Assembly: GCA_027451905.1 (NCBI GenBank)
Contig: DAIDHV010000001.1
Coordinates: 1-38,665, forward strand
DNA length: 38,665 bases
Reading direction: 5' to 3'
DNA from: Armatimonadota bacterium
GTDB taxonomy: Bacteria; Armatimonadota; Fimbriimonadia; Fimbriimonadales; Fimbriimonadaceae
Below, piece after piece: positions 8,225 to 15,777 of the stretch. Both the position numbers and the translations under genes were made by a program. The notes under the pieces are model-generated. The model had not been told where the DNA came from and did not search any database. It saw only the letters and a list, made by a program, of their open reading frames with translations. Within the stretch, counting starts at the first letter, position 1, and the number at the start of each line of letters is the position of its first letter.

Positions 8225-9349
8225 TCAGATGATCTGAAAGGCTAAATCTGCAAAATCGGAACGAACTTGCATGATTCCAAACCGTTCCCTATCGGGATGA
8301 ACCCGATTGGTCAGCAATATGCAAAACTTTTGAGATTCTGGATCAATCCATAGAGAAGTTCCTGTGAATCCGGTGTGACCAAAAGAGTGGCGCCCAAAGA
8401 GTTTTCCCGCCGAGGAAAAGCCATCTAAAGACCGAGTATCCCAGCCGAGACCTCGGCTAGAGATCATGCTTTGCCGTCTTGCAAATGCAAGAACGGTACC
8501 CAGGCTTGGCAGTTGCCCCGTCGTGGCACGGTTTCTGGTTTCCTTTGGCACTCTGCCTAAAAGAAATTGGCAGAATTTGGCTAAATCTTCTACACTTGCA
8601 AAGAGTCCTGCATGGCCAGAGACGCCTCCCAAAAGCAAGCATGTCTCATCGTGAACTTCACCTTGGATATAGGCAGTGCCTTCCTCACTGTAAAAAACTC
8701 GTTGATCCTTAGCAAGGCCCATCGAATTATGGACTTTGAATCTCCAATCCGTGACAAATTCGGTGGGGGCAATGCTATGTTTCCATTCCACACAGGGTAA
8801 GAACCCCGCCGAAGTCATGCCAAGAGGCAGTTTGACCTCATTATCAAATAAGGCCTTCAGGCTCTGCCCAGAAATCAAGGTGAGGACGTGACCTAAAGCA
8901 ATAAAGCCCAGATCTGAATAGATGCCGTCAGTACCAACCGGATATTGTAGAGCTTCTTCGGCGATGAGGGAAAGGACATCGGGAAGCACAAGGTTAGATT
9001 CATGGTACTTGCGGAAGGCAATGAGGCCGGAATTGTGGCAGAGCAAGTTACGAATGGTCACAGATTCCTTTCCATTCTTGCCAAATTCAGGCCAATAGAA
9101 GCACACTGGTGAATCTAAATCAATGGCTCCTCTTTGCCAAAAGCTCATTGCTAAAGAGGTTGTACACACCACTTTTGTCAGGCTTGCCAGATCAAAAATC
9201 GTGCTGACCGTTGTTGGAGGGCTACTGTCTTGATAGGTTAGCCGCCCAGCCGCTCCCATTTCTACCGAATGAGGAGTTCCAACCGCCCAACTTGCCCCCG
9301 GGAAAGCACCTTCAGATATCCCGTTTTCCAGCAAGTTTTGAATGTTCAT
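8225..9349 (-). CDS. Serine hydrolase, class C beta-lactamase/PBP fold
   Basis: A 374-residue protein of the beta-lactamase-related family (PF00144). Catalytic motifs are S56-L-T-K59 in FDLASLTKVV, Tyr144 in GIYSDLGF, and H325-T-G in FGHTGFTG, which replaces the KTG triad. There is no clear signal peptide, so it may act in the cytoplasm. Its ATG overlaps the stop of the upstream MFS permease by 4 bp. As that permease looks AmpG-like, this hydrolase may process imported cell-wall fragments, for example as a peptidase or amidase on muropeptides. That role is inferred from context; esterase or DD-peptidase activity is equally possible from the fold alone. Confidence 0.88.
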   Translation of the reverse strand: MNIQNLLENGISEGAFPGASWAVGTPHSVEMGAAGRLTYQDSSPPTTVSTIFDLASLTKVVCTTSLAMSFWQRGAIDLDSPVCFYWPEFGKNGKESVTIRNLLCHNSGLIAFRKYHESNLVLPDVLSLIAEEALQYPVGTDGIYSDLGFIALGHVLTLISGQSLKALFDNEVKLPLGMTSAGFLPCVEWKHSIAPTEFVTDWRFKVHNSMGLAKDQRVFYSEEGTAYIQGEVHDETCLLLGGVSGHAGLFASVEDLAKFCQFLLGRVPKETRNRATTGQLPSLGTVLAFARRQSMISSRGLGWDTRSLDGFSSAGKLFGRHSFGHTGFTGTSLWIDPESQKFCILLTNRVHPDRERFGIMQVRSDFADLAFQII

Positions 9350-10929
9350 GCTGTTGCCTCTTGCGCCAACGGACCGGATGATTCATCGAGGGGGATGAAG
9401 AACAAGGTCAGCAGCCCAGGAATCGTCATTAGGATCACGGATATATAAAACCAATGCCAGCCAAAGTTCCCCTGTACAATGCCGCTAAAGACGCCGGCAA
9501 CGCTGATGAACAGGGCTCCGATCCCAACCCCAAGGGCATAATGAGCAGTCGGAAATGAACCTCGCCTAGCTACCGACATCTGGAAAATGATGTAACCGGC
9601 AAACCCAAAACCATATCCAAATTGGTCACTGAAATCGACGAAGTACATGGGAATCAAACCTGGCTTGGCATAAGAAGCCCAAAGGTAAAGAAAATTAGGA
9701 ATGTGCATCAAAATCGCAATGATCCAAAAGCACCTCCTAAGCCCATACTTGCCCACAACATAGCCTCCTAAAAGCCCGCCAAAGACAATTCCAAACACAC
9801 CAACTTGCCCCTTAATCAAGCCAACGTCCACCGTGGATAGCCCAAGTCCTCCTTTGGCAACGGAATCTTTAATAAACAGGGGCGACATTTTGGCGACCAT
9901 TGCCTCCCCAAACCGATAAAACATCAAGAAAGCCAAGATCGCCAAGATTCCCTTGTTTGCAAAGTAAGTCGAGAAGGTCCTTGCAAACTCCGTACCTTGG
10001 ATCGCCTTGCGTCCCTTACCCTGGATCATCCCGAGCAGACCAACGCAAACGATAAGTTGAATAATTTCCGCCAAAACTCCGTTGTTTCCAACCGAAAGGC
10101 CAAGCACTTTCGGGTTGTTGGGAAGAATCCACCCTCTGAGAGGGCCATTCTGAGTGCCGTCAAATATTTTCCACGCCAATTGGGCAAGTAGCTTAACCAC
10201 GCTGGATAGGGCAAAGTAAGCGGCTAACGCACCACTGATGACAATGATGGTTTGCTTTGCGCTATGCCCGCCTGATTCCCTTCCCGACCCGCTTTTTTCA
10301 ACGTCCAGCCTAGGCCTTGGCAAAGCCCATCTGTTTTCTAACATCCCAACCCCATAAAAGCCGCAGCCAACCAAAAAGGTAATGAGCCAAGCCGCATGAA
10401 TTCCAAACCGAGTTTCTAGCCCTCCCGCAAGGATCACAAGCCAGCCTTTGCAAAAGAGAGCCCCAAACCGATAACAAGTCGTTTGGACACCTGCAAATTT
10501 GGCTTGCTGATCTTTCGGCAACGAAAGTATATAAAACCCATCCATCGCGGTGTTGGTCAACGTAGAAACGGCCGCCAGTGCCAACATCATGGCAAGGCTG
10601 ATGCCATAAGCATGCTGAGATGCAAGGCTAAGCCCAATCCCACCAATCAGAAAGGCCATGATGGATTCTCCCCCGAGAACCCATTTTCGCTTGGTCCAAT
10701 TAAGATCAACCATAGGGCCAACCATCATTTGGAGGGCCCAAGGGAGGGCAATGATGGACGTCCACTTTGCTATGGATTCGTTGCTTACGCCAAAATCTTT
10801 AAATAGGACCGGAGAAACGTCTTGAACCAAGGAAACAGGAATGGCTTGCAAGAAGTAAAGTACGGGCACAAAAAGCCAAGGATTGCTGGACAGTTTGGGT
10901 TCTATGGCCTGACTCTTATCGGAATCCAC
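9346..10929 (-). CDS. MFS permease, AmpG/PAT-like
   Basis: A 527-residue membrane protein with about 12-14 hydrophobic segments. The N-terminal LYFLQAIPVSLVQDVSPVLF, the LPWALQMMVGPMVD loop and NTAMDGFYI resemble the AmpG/peptide-acetyl-CoA (PAT) branch of MFS transporters, which import anhydro-muropeptides. The start is a GTG at 10929, only 23 bp from the divergent GH65-like start, so the two 5' regions must overlap. A longer hydrophilic loop around residues 205-225 (Lys/Ser/Gly-rich) separates the two halves. The translational coupling with a beta-lactamase-fold hydrolase fits peptidoglycan recycling. The assignment to MFS is firm; the AmpG-like label is a judgement from motifs. Confidence 0.85.
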   Translation of the reverse strand: MDSDKSQAIEPKLSSNPWLFVPVLYFLQAIPVSLVQDVSPVLFKDFGVSNESIAKWTSIIALPWALQMMVGPMVDLNWTKRKWVLGGESIMAFLIGGIGLSLASQHAYGISLAMMLALAAVSTLTNTAMDGFYILSLPKDQQAKFAGVQTTCYRFGALFCKGWLVILAGGLETRFGIHAAWLITFLVGCGFYGVGMLENRWALPRPRLDVEKSGSGRESGGHSAKQTIIVISGALAAYFALSSVVKLLAQLAWKIFDGTQNGPLRGWILPNNPKVLGLSVGNNGVLAEIIQLIVCVGLLGMIQGKGRKAIQGTEFARTFSTYFANKGILAILAFLMFYRFGEAMVAKMSPLFIKDSVAKGGLGLSTVDVGLIKGQVGVFGIVFGGLLGGYVVGKYGLRRCFWIIAILMHIPNFLYLWASYAKPGLIPMYFVDFSDQFGYGFGFAGYIIFQMSVARRGSFPTAHYALGVGIGALFISVAGVFSGIVQGNFGWHWFYISVILMTIPGLLTLFFIPLDESSGPLAQEATA

Positions 10930-10952
10930 TCTGTTGCAAACTATATCAGAAG

Positions 10953-13001
10953 ATGCCGATGATGCACAGCCAGAAACTCAATCGCAAAGGGCCCTCTTCT
11001 AAGGAAAAGCTTCCTCAACCTGCCTTTTCTCTAAAAAACCTCTGGCACCTTTCGATTCTGCTGATGGCGCCTTTGGCAGTTCAATGCGCCCATCCTGCCA
11101 GCCAATCAAAATCCACTTCGCTGCCGGAGTTTCCAAGCCAAATCGTCAATAGTTGGGAAATCGCTTCCCTTAAGCCTCAAACCGAAGTTCCTGCCTTTTT
11201 AGGCGACGGCACTCTTGCGGCCCATTTTGGCCCTCTCGGAGACGGAAGTGGCCTGAGCGGCAACAATTCCCTGATTTTTATTGCTGGTAACTATCGGTCC
11301 TCAGAGAAAATTGCGCCGGTGCCAAACCCAATGGTCGTGACTCTAAAAATCAACAATGTGCCTGCCAGTCCAGGTTCAAACTACAGACAAACTCTTGATT
11401 TTCAGAGAGATCAGTTGGTGACCCAGTGGGATCAACAATCTGCAGATGGCCAACAGACCATCCAAGTGACCTCTAAGATACAAAGCGATTGCATCATCTG
11501 TTCTTGGAAGATTTCGTCTACGGTGGAGACGTCGGTCAGTTGGCTGCCAATTCCATTTGCCCTCAAAACCACGCCTCTTGTTAGCTTATGGACCAAGTTT
11601 CCAACTTGGTCCCTCTTTGGAAATGAGGGTCTGCAGCCGGTTCCACTTCAACCATCTGCCTTTAAAGCTACAATCCCTGCTCAGGGAAGCGCCAACTTTA
11701 CTTACATCCTTTATTTGCCAATTGCCCAAAATGGATGGTTGGAATCCACGATGGTGAAGCTTCCGGCGATAGCCAACTTAGCTAAATCGAAGCTTGCGGT
11801 TCAGAGGGCTCTTGCCGCCCCAGACCCACCCTTTGCCGACATTCGCGTTGAGAGCTCTTCGCCTCAAGACCAGCTTGCCATCCGCTCTTTTCTCTTTGAC
11901 TTGCGATGCGGTGAAGGCTATCCTCTCAGCCCGTTTGGCTTGACGAACTCGTTGTACGACGGCCATGTATTTTGGGACGCGGATACCTGGATGGCTCCTG
12001 CTTTAGATTTCCTTGATCCCAATGAAGTTAGAAAGCTATGCCAGTATCGATACTTAAGATTGGGCAAGGACCCAAACCAGCCGTGGCCCTGGGAAAGCAG
12101 CGTCTCAGGCAAAAATGTTGCCACCGTTATGAACCGAGAAATTCATATCGTGGGAGACGTTTTATGGCAACTTCAAATTGCCCATGCTTTGGGCATTAAC
12201 ACAGAATCATTAGTGGATCCTTTAGCAAGCTGTCAGAAGTTTTGGAAGGGTCAGTTATCAAAACTGCCTTCTGGCAAGTACGGAATCAATCATGTGGTTA
12301 GCCCCGATGAAAACCACACCGGAAATAACGATCTTTACACCAACCTCCTAGCTCAATGGACTCTCAATGGGATGAAGTGGAATCCAAAATCTGCCTATAT
12401 CCTCCATCTGCCTCACGATAACAAGACTTTCTTGACGTACGACAATGATCCTGTTCGATCTTACAAGCAAGCGGCGGCAATTCTATCGCTTTGGCCCTTG
12501 CAATATCCGCCAGCGGTTAAAGAGTCGGCCCAAATGCTGCAGCGGTTTGGAGACAAAACCCTAAAACATGGGCCTGCAATGTCTGGCTCTATCCTTGCCT
12601 TGTTGCTGGCAAGGCAAGGTGAGGCAGAGAACGCCTACAAGTCCTGGCAAAAAAGCTGGCAGCCTTACATGTCGGGTCCCTTTCTGACCTTTAATGAGAA
12701 GCCGGTTACCACACCAATGGAGTTAAAGGAAAGCAGGAACACGTTTATGACCGGCGCAGCTGGTTGTTTAGATGCCGTGCTGTATGGTTTCGCCGGATTA
12801 GAAATCACTCGACATCCAAGCCAAAGTGCGGAAGTAAAGGTGCATCTTGAGGATGGATATTGGCTGACTGTTCAGCCTCATTTGCCACCAGCTTGGAGCA
12901 TGCTTCAGCTTGCCAACATTCAGATTCTTGGAAAGTCATATAATTTGACTATCGAACAAAAAGGGCAAACGCAAAATGCCCAATTGACCTCAAGTTCTTA
13001 A
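10953..13001 (+). CDS. GH65-like (alpha/alpha)6 glycoside hydrolase or phosphorylase, exported
   Basis: A 682-residue protein with a basic N-terminus, one hydrophobic segment (about 30-48) and a Cys in LAVQC that might be a weak lipobox, so it is likely exported or a lipoprotein. An N-terminal beta-sandwich region is followed by a catalytic (alpha/alpha)6 barrel. GH65-type blocks are GHVFWDADTWMAP (about 338-350) and SPDENHTGNNDLYTN, where Glu453 aligns with the general acid of GH65 phosphorylases and of the glucosylgalactosyl-hydroxylysine glucosidase. The family cleaves alpha-glucosides by inversion, with water or phosphate. No clear phosphate-binding loop was recognised, so hydrolase is preferred. 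A second ATG lies at 10962. It is 30 bp upstream of the deacetylase gene. Confidence 0.75.
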   Translation: MPMMHSQKLNRKGPSSKEKLPQPAFSLKNLWHLSILLMAPLAVQCAHPASQSKSTSLPEFPSQIVNSWEIASLKPQTEVPAFLGDGTLAAHFGPLGDGSGLSGNNSLIFIAGNYRSSEKIAPVPNPMVVTLKINNVPASPGSNYRQTLDFQRDQLVTQWDQQSADGQQTIQVTSKIQSDCIICSWKISSTVETSVSWLPIPFALKTTPLVSLWTKFPTWSLFGNEGLQPVPLQPSAFKATIPAQGSANFTYILYLPIAQNGWLESTMVKLPAIANLAKSKLAVQRALAAPDPPFADIRVESSSPQDQLAIRSFLFDLRCGEGYPLSPFGLTNSLYDGHVFWDADTWMAPALDFLDPNEVRKLCQYRYLRLGKDPNQPWPWESSVSGKNVATVMNREIHIVGDVLWQLQIAHALGINTESLVDPLASCQKFWKGQLSKLPSGKYGINHVVSPDENHTGNNDLYTNLLAQWTLNGMKWNPKSAYILHLPHDNKTFLTYDNDPVRSYKQAAAILSLWPLQYPPAVKESAQMLQRFGDKTLKHGPAMSGSILALLLARQGEAENAYKSWQKSWQPYMSGPFLTFNEKPVTTPMELKESRNTFMTGAAGCLDAVLYGFAGLEITRHPSQSAEVKVHLEDGYWLTVQPHLPPAWSMLQLANIQILGKSYNLTIEQKGQTQNAQLTSSS

Positions 13002-13031
13002 GCTTGCCAACAAAAATCGAGACTAAAAATC

Positions 13032-13790
13032 ATGCCAAATGTAGTGTTAACCATCGACTGCGAAGCCGCTCACCACGATCGTTGTTTCACCTCGGAACTG
13101 ATTCGGGTCTGCGAGTCAGAATTTGTGCCTTGCACCTGGCTCATCCATGTTTCGATGAAAGATCCCAGCGCTAATACCAGCCTTTATTACCACGAGTTCA
13201 TGCACCGAATTCCTAGCTGGCACGAGATTGGCATGAAGGTCAACTTCGAAAATGAAAGGGGATATATTGATGACCCCAAAGAAAGGGGCGCAGTACTGTG
13301 GCTTGCTAAAGATACACTCAAAGCTCACCTAATCAAATGTACTTCCTTCCGAGCTGGATCGCTTGCCCTCATGCCTACGGATATCCCCTATCTTGAAGAA
13401 ATGGGGGTTTTGGTGGATAGCTCCGTTGCACCAAACGCGGATTATAAAATGTTCGTAGACTGGCAAGGCGCGCCAAACGATCCTTACCACAGTGATAAGG
13501 CCGATCTTACCAAAAAGGGCAACAACCGGATCTTGCATCTACCTCTTGCCACCCATAATGGGTTGCATGGCTATCTTGACCATCCGATGGCTCAGCTTCT
13601 CTCCCTCTTTGAAGCGAACCTTAATCGTGAAGTCTTGACCCTTGCCGCACGGGACTACATGGATTCAACCGAGAATCTCATTGCAACCATCCAGTACTTC
13701 CGTAACCAGGGCTCTCATTTTACAACCATGACTCAAGCCGCCAGTGAGCACTATGAGCATCATGGTGCTTTAATGACTGCGGGGGTTTGA
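13032..13790 (+). CDS. Polysaccharide deacetylase-like (NodB fold) protein
   Basis: A 252-residue protein with a carbohydrate esterase 4 pattern. Motif 1 is TIDCE with Asp9 and Glu11. Motif 2 is WHEIGMKVNFEN with His64, but the second His of the usual HxxxH is Met68. Motif 3 is SFRAGS with Arg107, followed by LEEMGVLVDSSVAP, a standard strand of the fold. There is no signal peptide, so it is predicted cytoplasmic, unlike most peptidoglycan deacetylases. The altered motif 2 means the metal site may differ or the substrate may not be an N-acetyl sugar. It lies 30 bp downstream of the GH65-like gene and is probably in the same transcript. Confidence 0.75.
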   Translation: MPNVVLTIDCEAAHHDRCFTSELIRVCESEFVPCTWLIHVSMKDPSANTSLYYHEFMHRIPSWHEIGMKVNFENERGYIDDPKERGAVLWLAKDTLKAHLIKCTSFRAGSLALMPTDIPYLEEMGVLVDSSVAPNADYKMFVDWQGAPNDPYHSDKADLTKKGNNRILHLPLATHNGLHGYLDHPMAQLLSLFEANLNREVLTLAARDYMDSTENLIATIQYFRNQGSHFTTMTQAASEHYEHHGALMTAGV

Positions 13791-13888
13791 GCGTAATCTG
13801 GCATGCCATTTGCCTAAAAAAGCTGCTTGTGGCAAAATGTCGGAACAATACGAGAACCTTATTCGCCCACCTATAGGATTAAAAAACA

Positions 13889-14302
13889 ATGCTCAAAGAT
13901 TTTAAAGCTTTCATAAACAAGGGCAATGTCCTTGACCTTGCCGTCGCCGTCGTCATTGGTGCTGCCTTTGGTGCCATAGTGAAGTCATTTGTGGATGATC
14001 TCCTCAGCCCTTTATTGGGATTGTTTGGAAAGCATGATTTTTCAAACTATTTTTTAGTTCTCAAAGATGAGGCCAATAAGGGTCCGTATGCCAGCCTTGC
14101 TGATGCCCACAAAGCGGGGGCAGTTGTCCTGGCTTATGGTTCCTTTTTAACCAACGTCATCAATTTCCTTATCATTGCCTTTGCCATATTCTTGGTTGTA
14201 AAAGCCGCCGAAAAGATGAAAAAGAAAGAAGATGCCGCTCCTGCAGCGCCTCCTGCCGACGTGGTGCTTTTAACCGAAATTCGAGACTTGCTAAAGAAAT
14301 AG
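13889..14302 (+). CDS. mscL: Large-conductance mechanosensitive channel MscL
   Basis: A 137-residue protein colinear with MscL. It has the N-terminal amphipathic helix ([18 protein letters not shown]), pore-lining TM1 with the Gly/Ala-rich [20 protein letters not shown], an extracellular loop (about 48-80), TM2 (about 86-108, [18 protein letters not shown]) and a C-terminal Ala/Pro linker leading to the bundle helix [15 protein letters not shown]. The homopentamer opens on membrane tension to release solutes during hypo-osmotic shock. A strong hairpin 25 bp downstream ends the transcript. A diverged copy of its last 54 coding bases lies about 1.1 kb downstream (15352-15405). Confidence 0.97.
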   Translation: MLKDFKAFINKGNVLDLAVAVVIGAAFGAIVKSFVDDLLSPLLGLFGKHDFSNYFLVLKDEANKGPYASLADAHKAGAVVLAYGSFLTNVINFLIIAFAIFLVVKAAEKMKKKEDAAPAAPPADVVLLTEIRDLLKK

Positions 14303-14327
14303 GTCTAGCTTCTGGAGGGTTACAAGC

Positions 14328-14351
14328 GGGCTGCTTCATTTGAAGCAGCCC
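14328..14351 (+). terminator. mscL terminator hairpin
   Basis: GGGCTGCTTCA at 14328-14338 and TGAAGCAGCCC at 14341-14351 form a near-perfect stem of about ten usable pairs with a tight ATTT loop, 25 nt after the mscL stop. A short T-rich stretch follows. Confidence 0.75.
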
Positions 14352-14629
14352 ACTTTCCATATTTCCAGCCGTTCTTTTTTGATAAGGTAGCGTCAGATGG
14401 TCTTCTTCTTGCTTGGAAGATCCTTTCCCTTCAGTGAAGGATTCTTCATTTTCCGGACCCTCCATACAATCGGGTCCATCTTCCTCTTCGGAGTTGGCAC
14501 AAGACGGGCAACGGCGTTTGCCTAGAAAGAATCCTGGCAACTCACAAGCACAAAAAGTTCTTATAATCGTCAAAATCAGCTAGTAAAGATACCAGTTGTT
14601 TGTAAGTTTTATACCTTGAACTTACATTT
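14352..14629. other. Intergenic region with a doubtful antisense Cys-rich frame
   Basis: No convincing gene. On the minus strand a frame open from 14573 to 14172 begins with a TTG codon and encodes CxC...CPSC near its start, then an acidic Glu/Asp-rich stretch, and runs on through the mscL terminator into mscL antisense. It has no Shine-Dalgarno and an in-frame stop lies three codons upstream. It could be a small zinc-ribbon protein or chance. Confidence 0.3.
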
Positions 14630-14652
14630 CGTGTTACAATGCGATTGCCCAC
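14630..14652 (+). promoter_or_regulatory. Shared upstream element with extended -10, first PEP-CTERM gene
   Basis: CGTGTTACAATGCGATTGCC here is almost the same as the block at 16578-16600 upstream of the third PEP-CTERM gene. TGT-TACAAT reads as an extended -10 (TGn plus 5 of 6 consensus bases). No good -35 was seen at 17 bp. The predicted leader is about 25-30 nt. Confidence 0.5.
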
Positions 14653-14672
14653 TAAGGGGGGTTGAAAAGATC

Positions 14673-15308
14673 ATGAAAAAAATTCTTGTAATGTCTATCG
14701 TTACTGTCGCTTCTCTAACTTTTGGACGAAGCGCCTTCGCTCAACAAGTAGCCTTTAACAATTTTGGTCCTGGTATGACCTACGATAACAGTATTGGCTG
14801 GGATGTTTTTGGGACCAACTCGGGATTTGGCTATTTTGAAACAGCGATGGAGTTCCAATCTGCAACCACCGGAAGTTTAGATAGTATCACTAGCGCATTC
14901 TTCCAGGTTTTTAATTCGGGCAACATCACAGTTAATTTGTACGCGGATAACGGATCCGGTGCCTTTGGATCACTTTTGTATAGCGCAACCGAGAACATCC
15001 CGAGTGGCTCCGGAAACATTGTCACTTCAACAAATGCCAACCCCGCCATCACATTAACGGCTGGCCAAAACTATTGGGTTGACTATGCGGCAAATGTGGA
15101 TACAACGGTTGGAGTCGCATGGTACTTTGACGCTGGTCCAACTTCAACTCAAAACGTGGTGCAGTTTACTTCTCCGGGCGGCACTCCAGTAACTAGAAGT
15201 GGTGATGGCTCCCTCGAGGTGACCACTCAGTCAGTCCCTGAGCCTGCAAGCTTTGCTGCGTTAGGGCTGGGCTTGGTTGGCCTCATTAGACGGCGAAAAA
15301 CTCATTAA
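14673..15308 (+). CDS. PEP-CTERM protein 1, choice-of-anchor R-like domain
   Basis: A 211-residue secreted protein. A signal peptide (about 1-23, ending in SAFA) precedes the mature start QQVAFNNFGPGMTYD. The body is a beta-rich Gly/Ser/Thr domain of the choice-of-anchor R type, with SITSAFFQV, NITVNLYADNGSGAFGSLLYS and LTAGQNYWVDYA. The C-terminus is a PEP-CTERM sorting signal: VPEPAS, a hydrophobic helix, then RRRKTH. Exosortase normally recognises this tag and moves the protein to the surface or exopolysaccharide. The ATG at 14673 is chosen over the upstream in-frame start at 14616 because it begins the signal peptide and follows a G-rich ribosome site (AAGGGGGG). Two paralogues follow on the same strand. 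Confidence 0.9.
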   Translation: MKKILVMSIVTVASLTFGRSAFAQQVAFNNFGPGMTYDNSIGWDVFGTNSGFGYFETAMEFQSATTGSLDSITSAFFQVFNSGNITVNLYADNGSGAFGSLLYSATENIPSGSGNIVTSTNANPAITLTAGQNYWVDYAANVDTTVGVAWYFDAGPTSTQNVVQFTSPGGTPVTRSGDGSLEVTTQSVPEPASFAALGLGLVGLIRRRKTH

Positions 15309-15339
15309 TTTTCGGGTTTAGCATTTTCGATAGCTAAAC

Positions 15340-15405
15340 GAGGCACCAGCTGCGACTCCTGCCGACATCGTTCTTTTAACCGAAATTCGAGACTTACTAA
15401 AGAAA
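15340..15405 (+). pseudogene. Relic of the 3' end of a second mscL copy
   Basis: Bases 15352-15405 match the last 54 coding bases of mscL (14246-14299) without gaps, with about five or six differences. They translate to [21 protein letters not shown] against [21 protein letters not shown] in MscL. A stop codon (TAG, 15331-15333) precedes the match in frame; the mscL stop position reads CAG and the frame runs on to TGA at 15475-15477. No membrane-spanning part of the channel is present. It is too short to be a channel and is best read as the surviving tail of a duplicated mscL. Confidence 0.75.
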
Positions 15406-15407
15406 CA

Positions 15408-15436
15408 GGAATCTGTTGAGCAACTCAACAGGTTCC
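15408..15436 (+). terminator. Hairpin after the mscL relic
   Basis: A 13-bp stem with one G-T wobble (15408-15420 with 15424-15436; core CTGTTGAG/CTCAACAG) and a 3-nt loop, starting right after the relic reading frame match. It may be the terminator of the lost mscL copy or serve the first PEP-CTERM gene. Confidence 0.55.
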
Positions 15437-15492
15437 TATTTCGGCTTGAGCCGGAAAGCGTTGCCAAGGTTCTGTGAATCTGGGAAAAAGGG

Positions 15493-15563
15493 GAAACTGC
15501 CTGATTTCCGCGCAAATCTGGCGGTTTTTCTGAACAACTGCCATGGATCGGCAATTGTTCAAC
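15493..15563 (+). repeat. Two-hairpin structured repeat, copy 1
   Basis: A 71-nt element that aligns without gaps to 23530-23600 (about 55 of 71 identical by eye). Hairpin A uses 15493-15507 and 15514-15528 with a 6-nt loop; hairpin B uses GAACAACTGCC (15532-15542) and GGCAATTGTTC (15550-15560) around the invariant loop ATGGATC. Each stem has one mismatch in this copy. It sits between the mscL relic and a T-rich terminator. Confidence 0.75.
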
Positions 15564-15596
15564 ATTCACATAGTTTACGTTTTTGTGATCACAAGA

Positions 15597-15640
15597 ATAA
15601 AAGGCAGATAGCAAAAGGTTGTCTGCCTTTTATCCTTGTT
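15597..15640 (+). terminator. Intrinsic terminator before the second PEP-CTERM gene
   Basis: A perfect 12-bp stem, ATAAAAGGCAGA (15597-15608) with TCTGCCTTTTAT (15622-15633), 13-nt loop, followed by a T-rich tract (TTGTTTTTTAT). It would also work in reverse because of the A-rich left flank. Confidence 0.75.
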
Positions 15641-15777
15641 TTTTATCTCTTTTCCATTATCAAACCTGACCGTTTTCTACCACAACCTCTAAAAAAATAT
15701 CTTGTTACAAACATTTGTCTTATTTCAATGTAGTTGCGTTAATATATTTATGACCATTAAATTTGGGGTTGCAAAAA

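Noticed and set aside
8223-8237. Short palindrome TTCAGAT-G-ATCTGAA at the serine hydrolase stop
   Set aside because: A 7-bp palindrome with a 1-nt centre cannot form a useful RNA hairpin, and one such site is expected by chance.
8479-8800. Plus-strand frames opposite the serine hydrolase
   Set aside because: They are antisense shadows of conserved active-site segments, with no ribosome sites.
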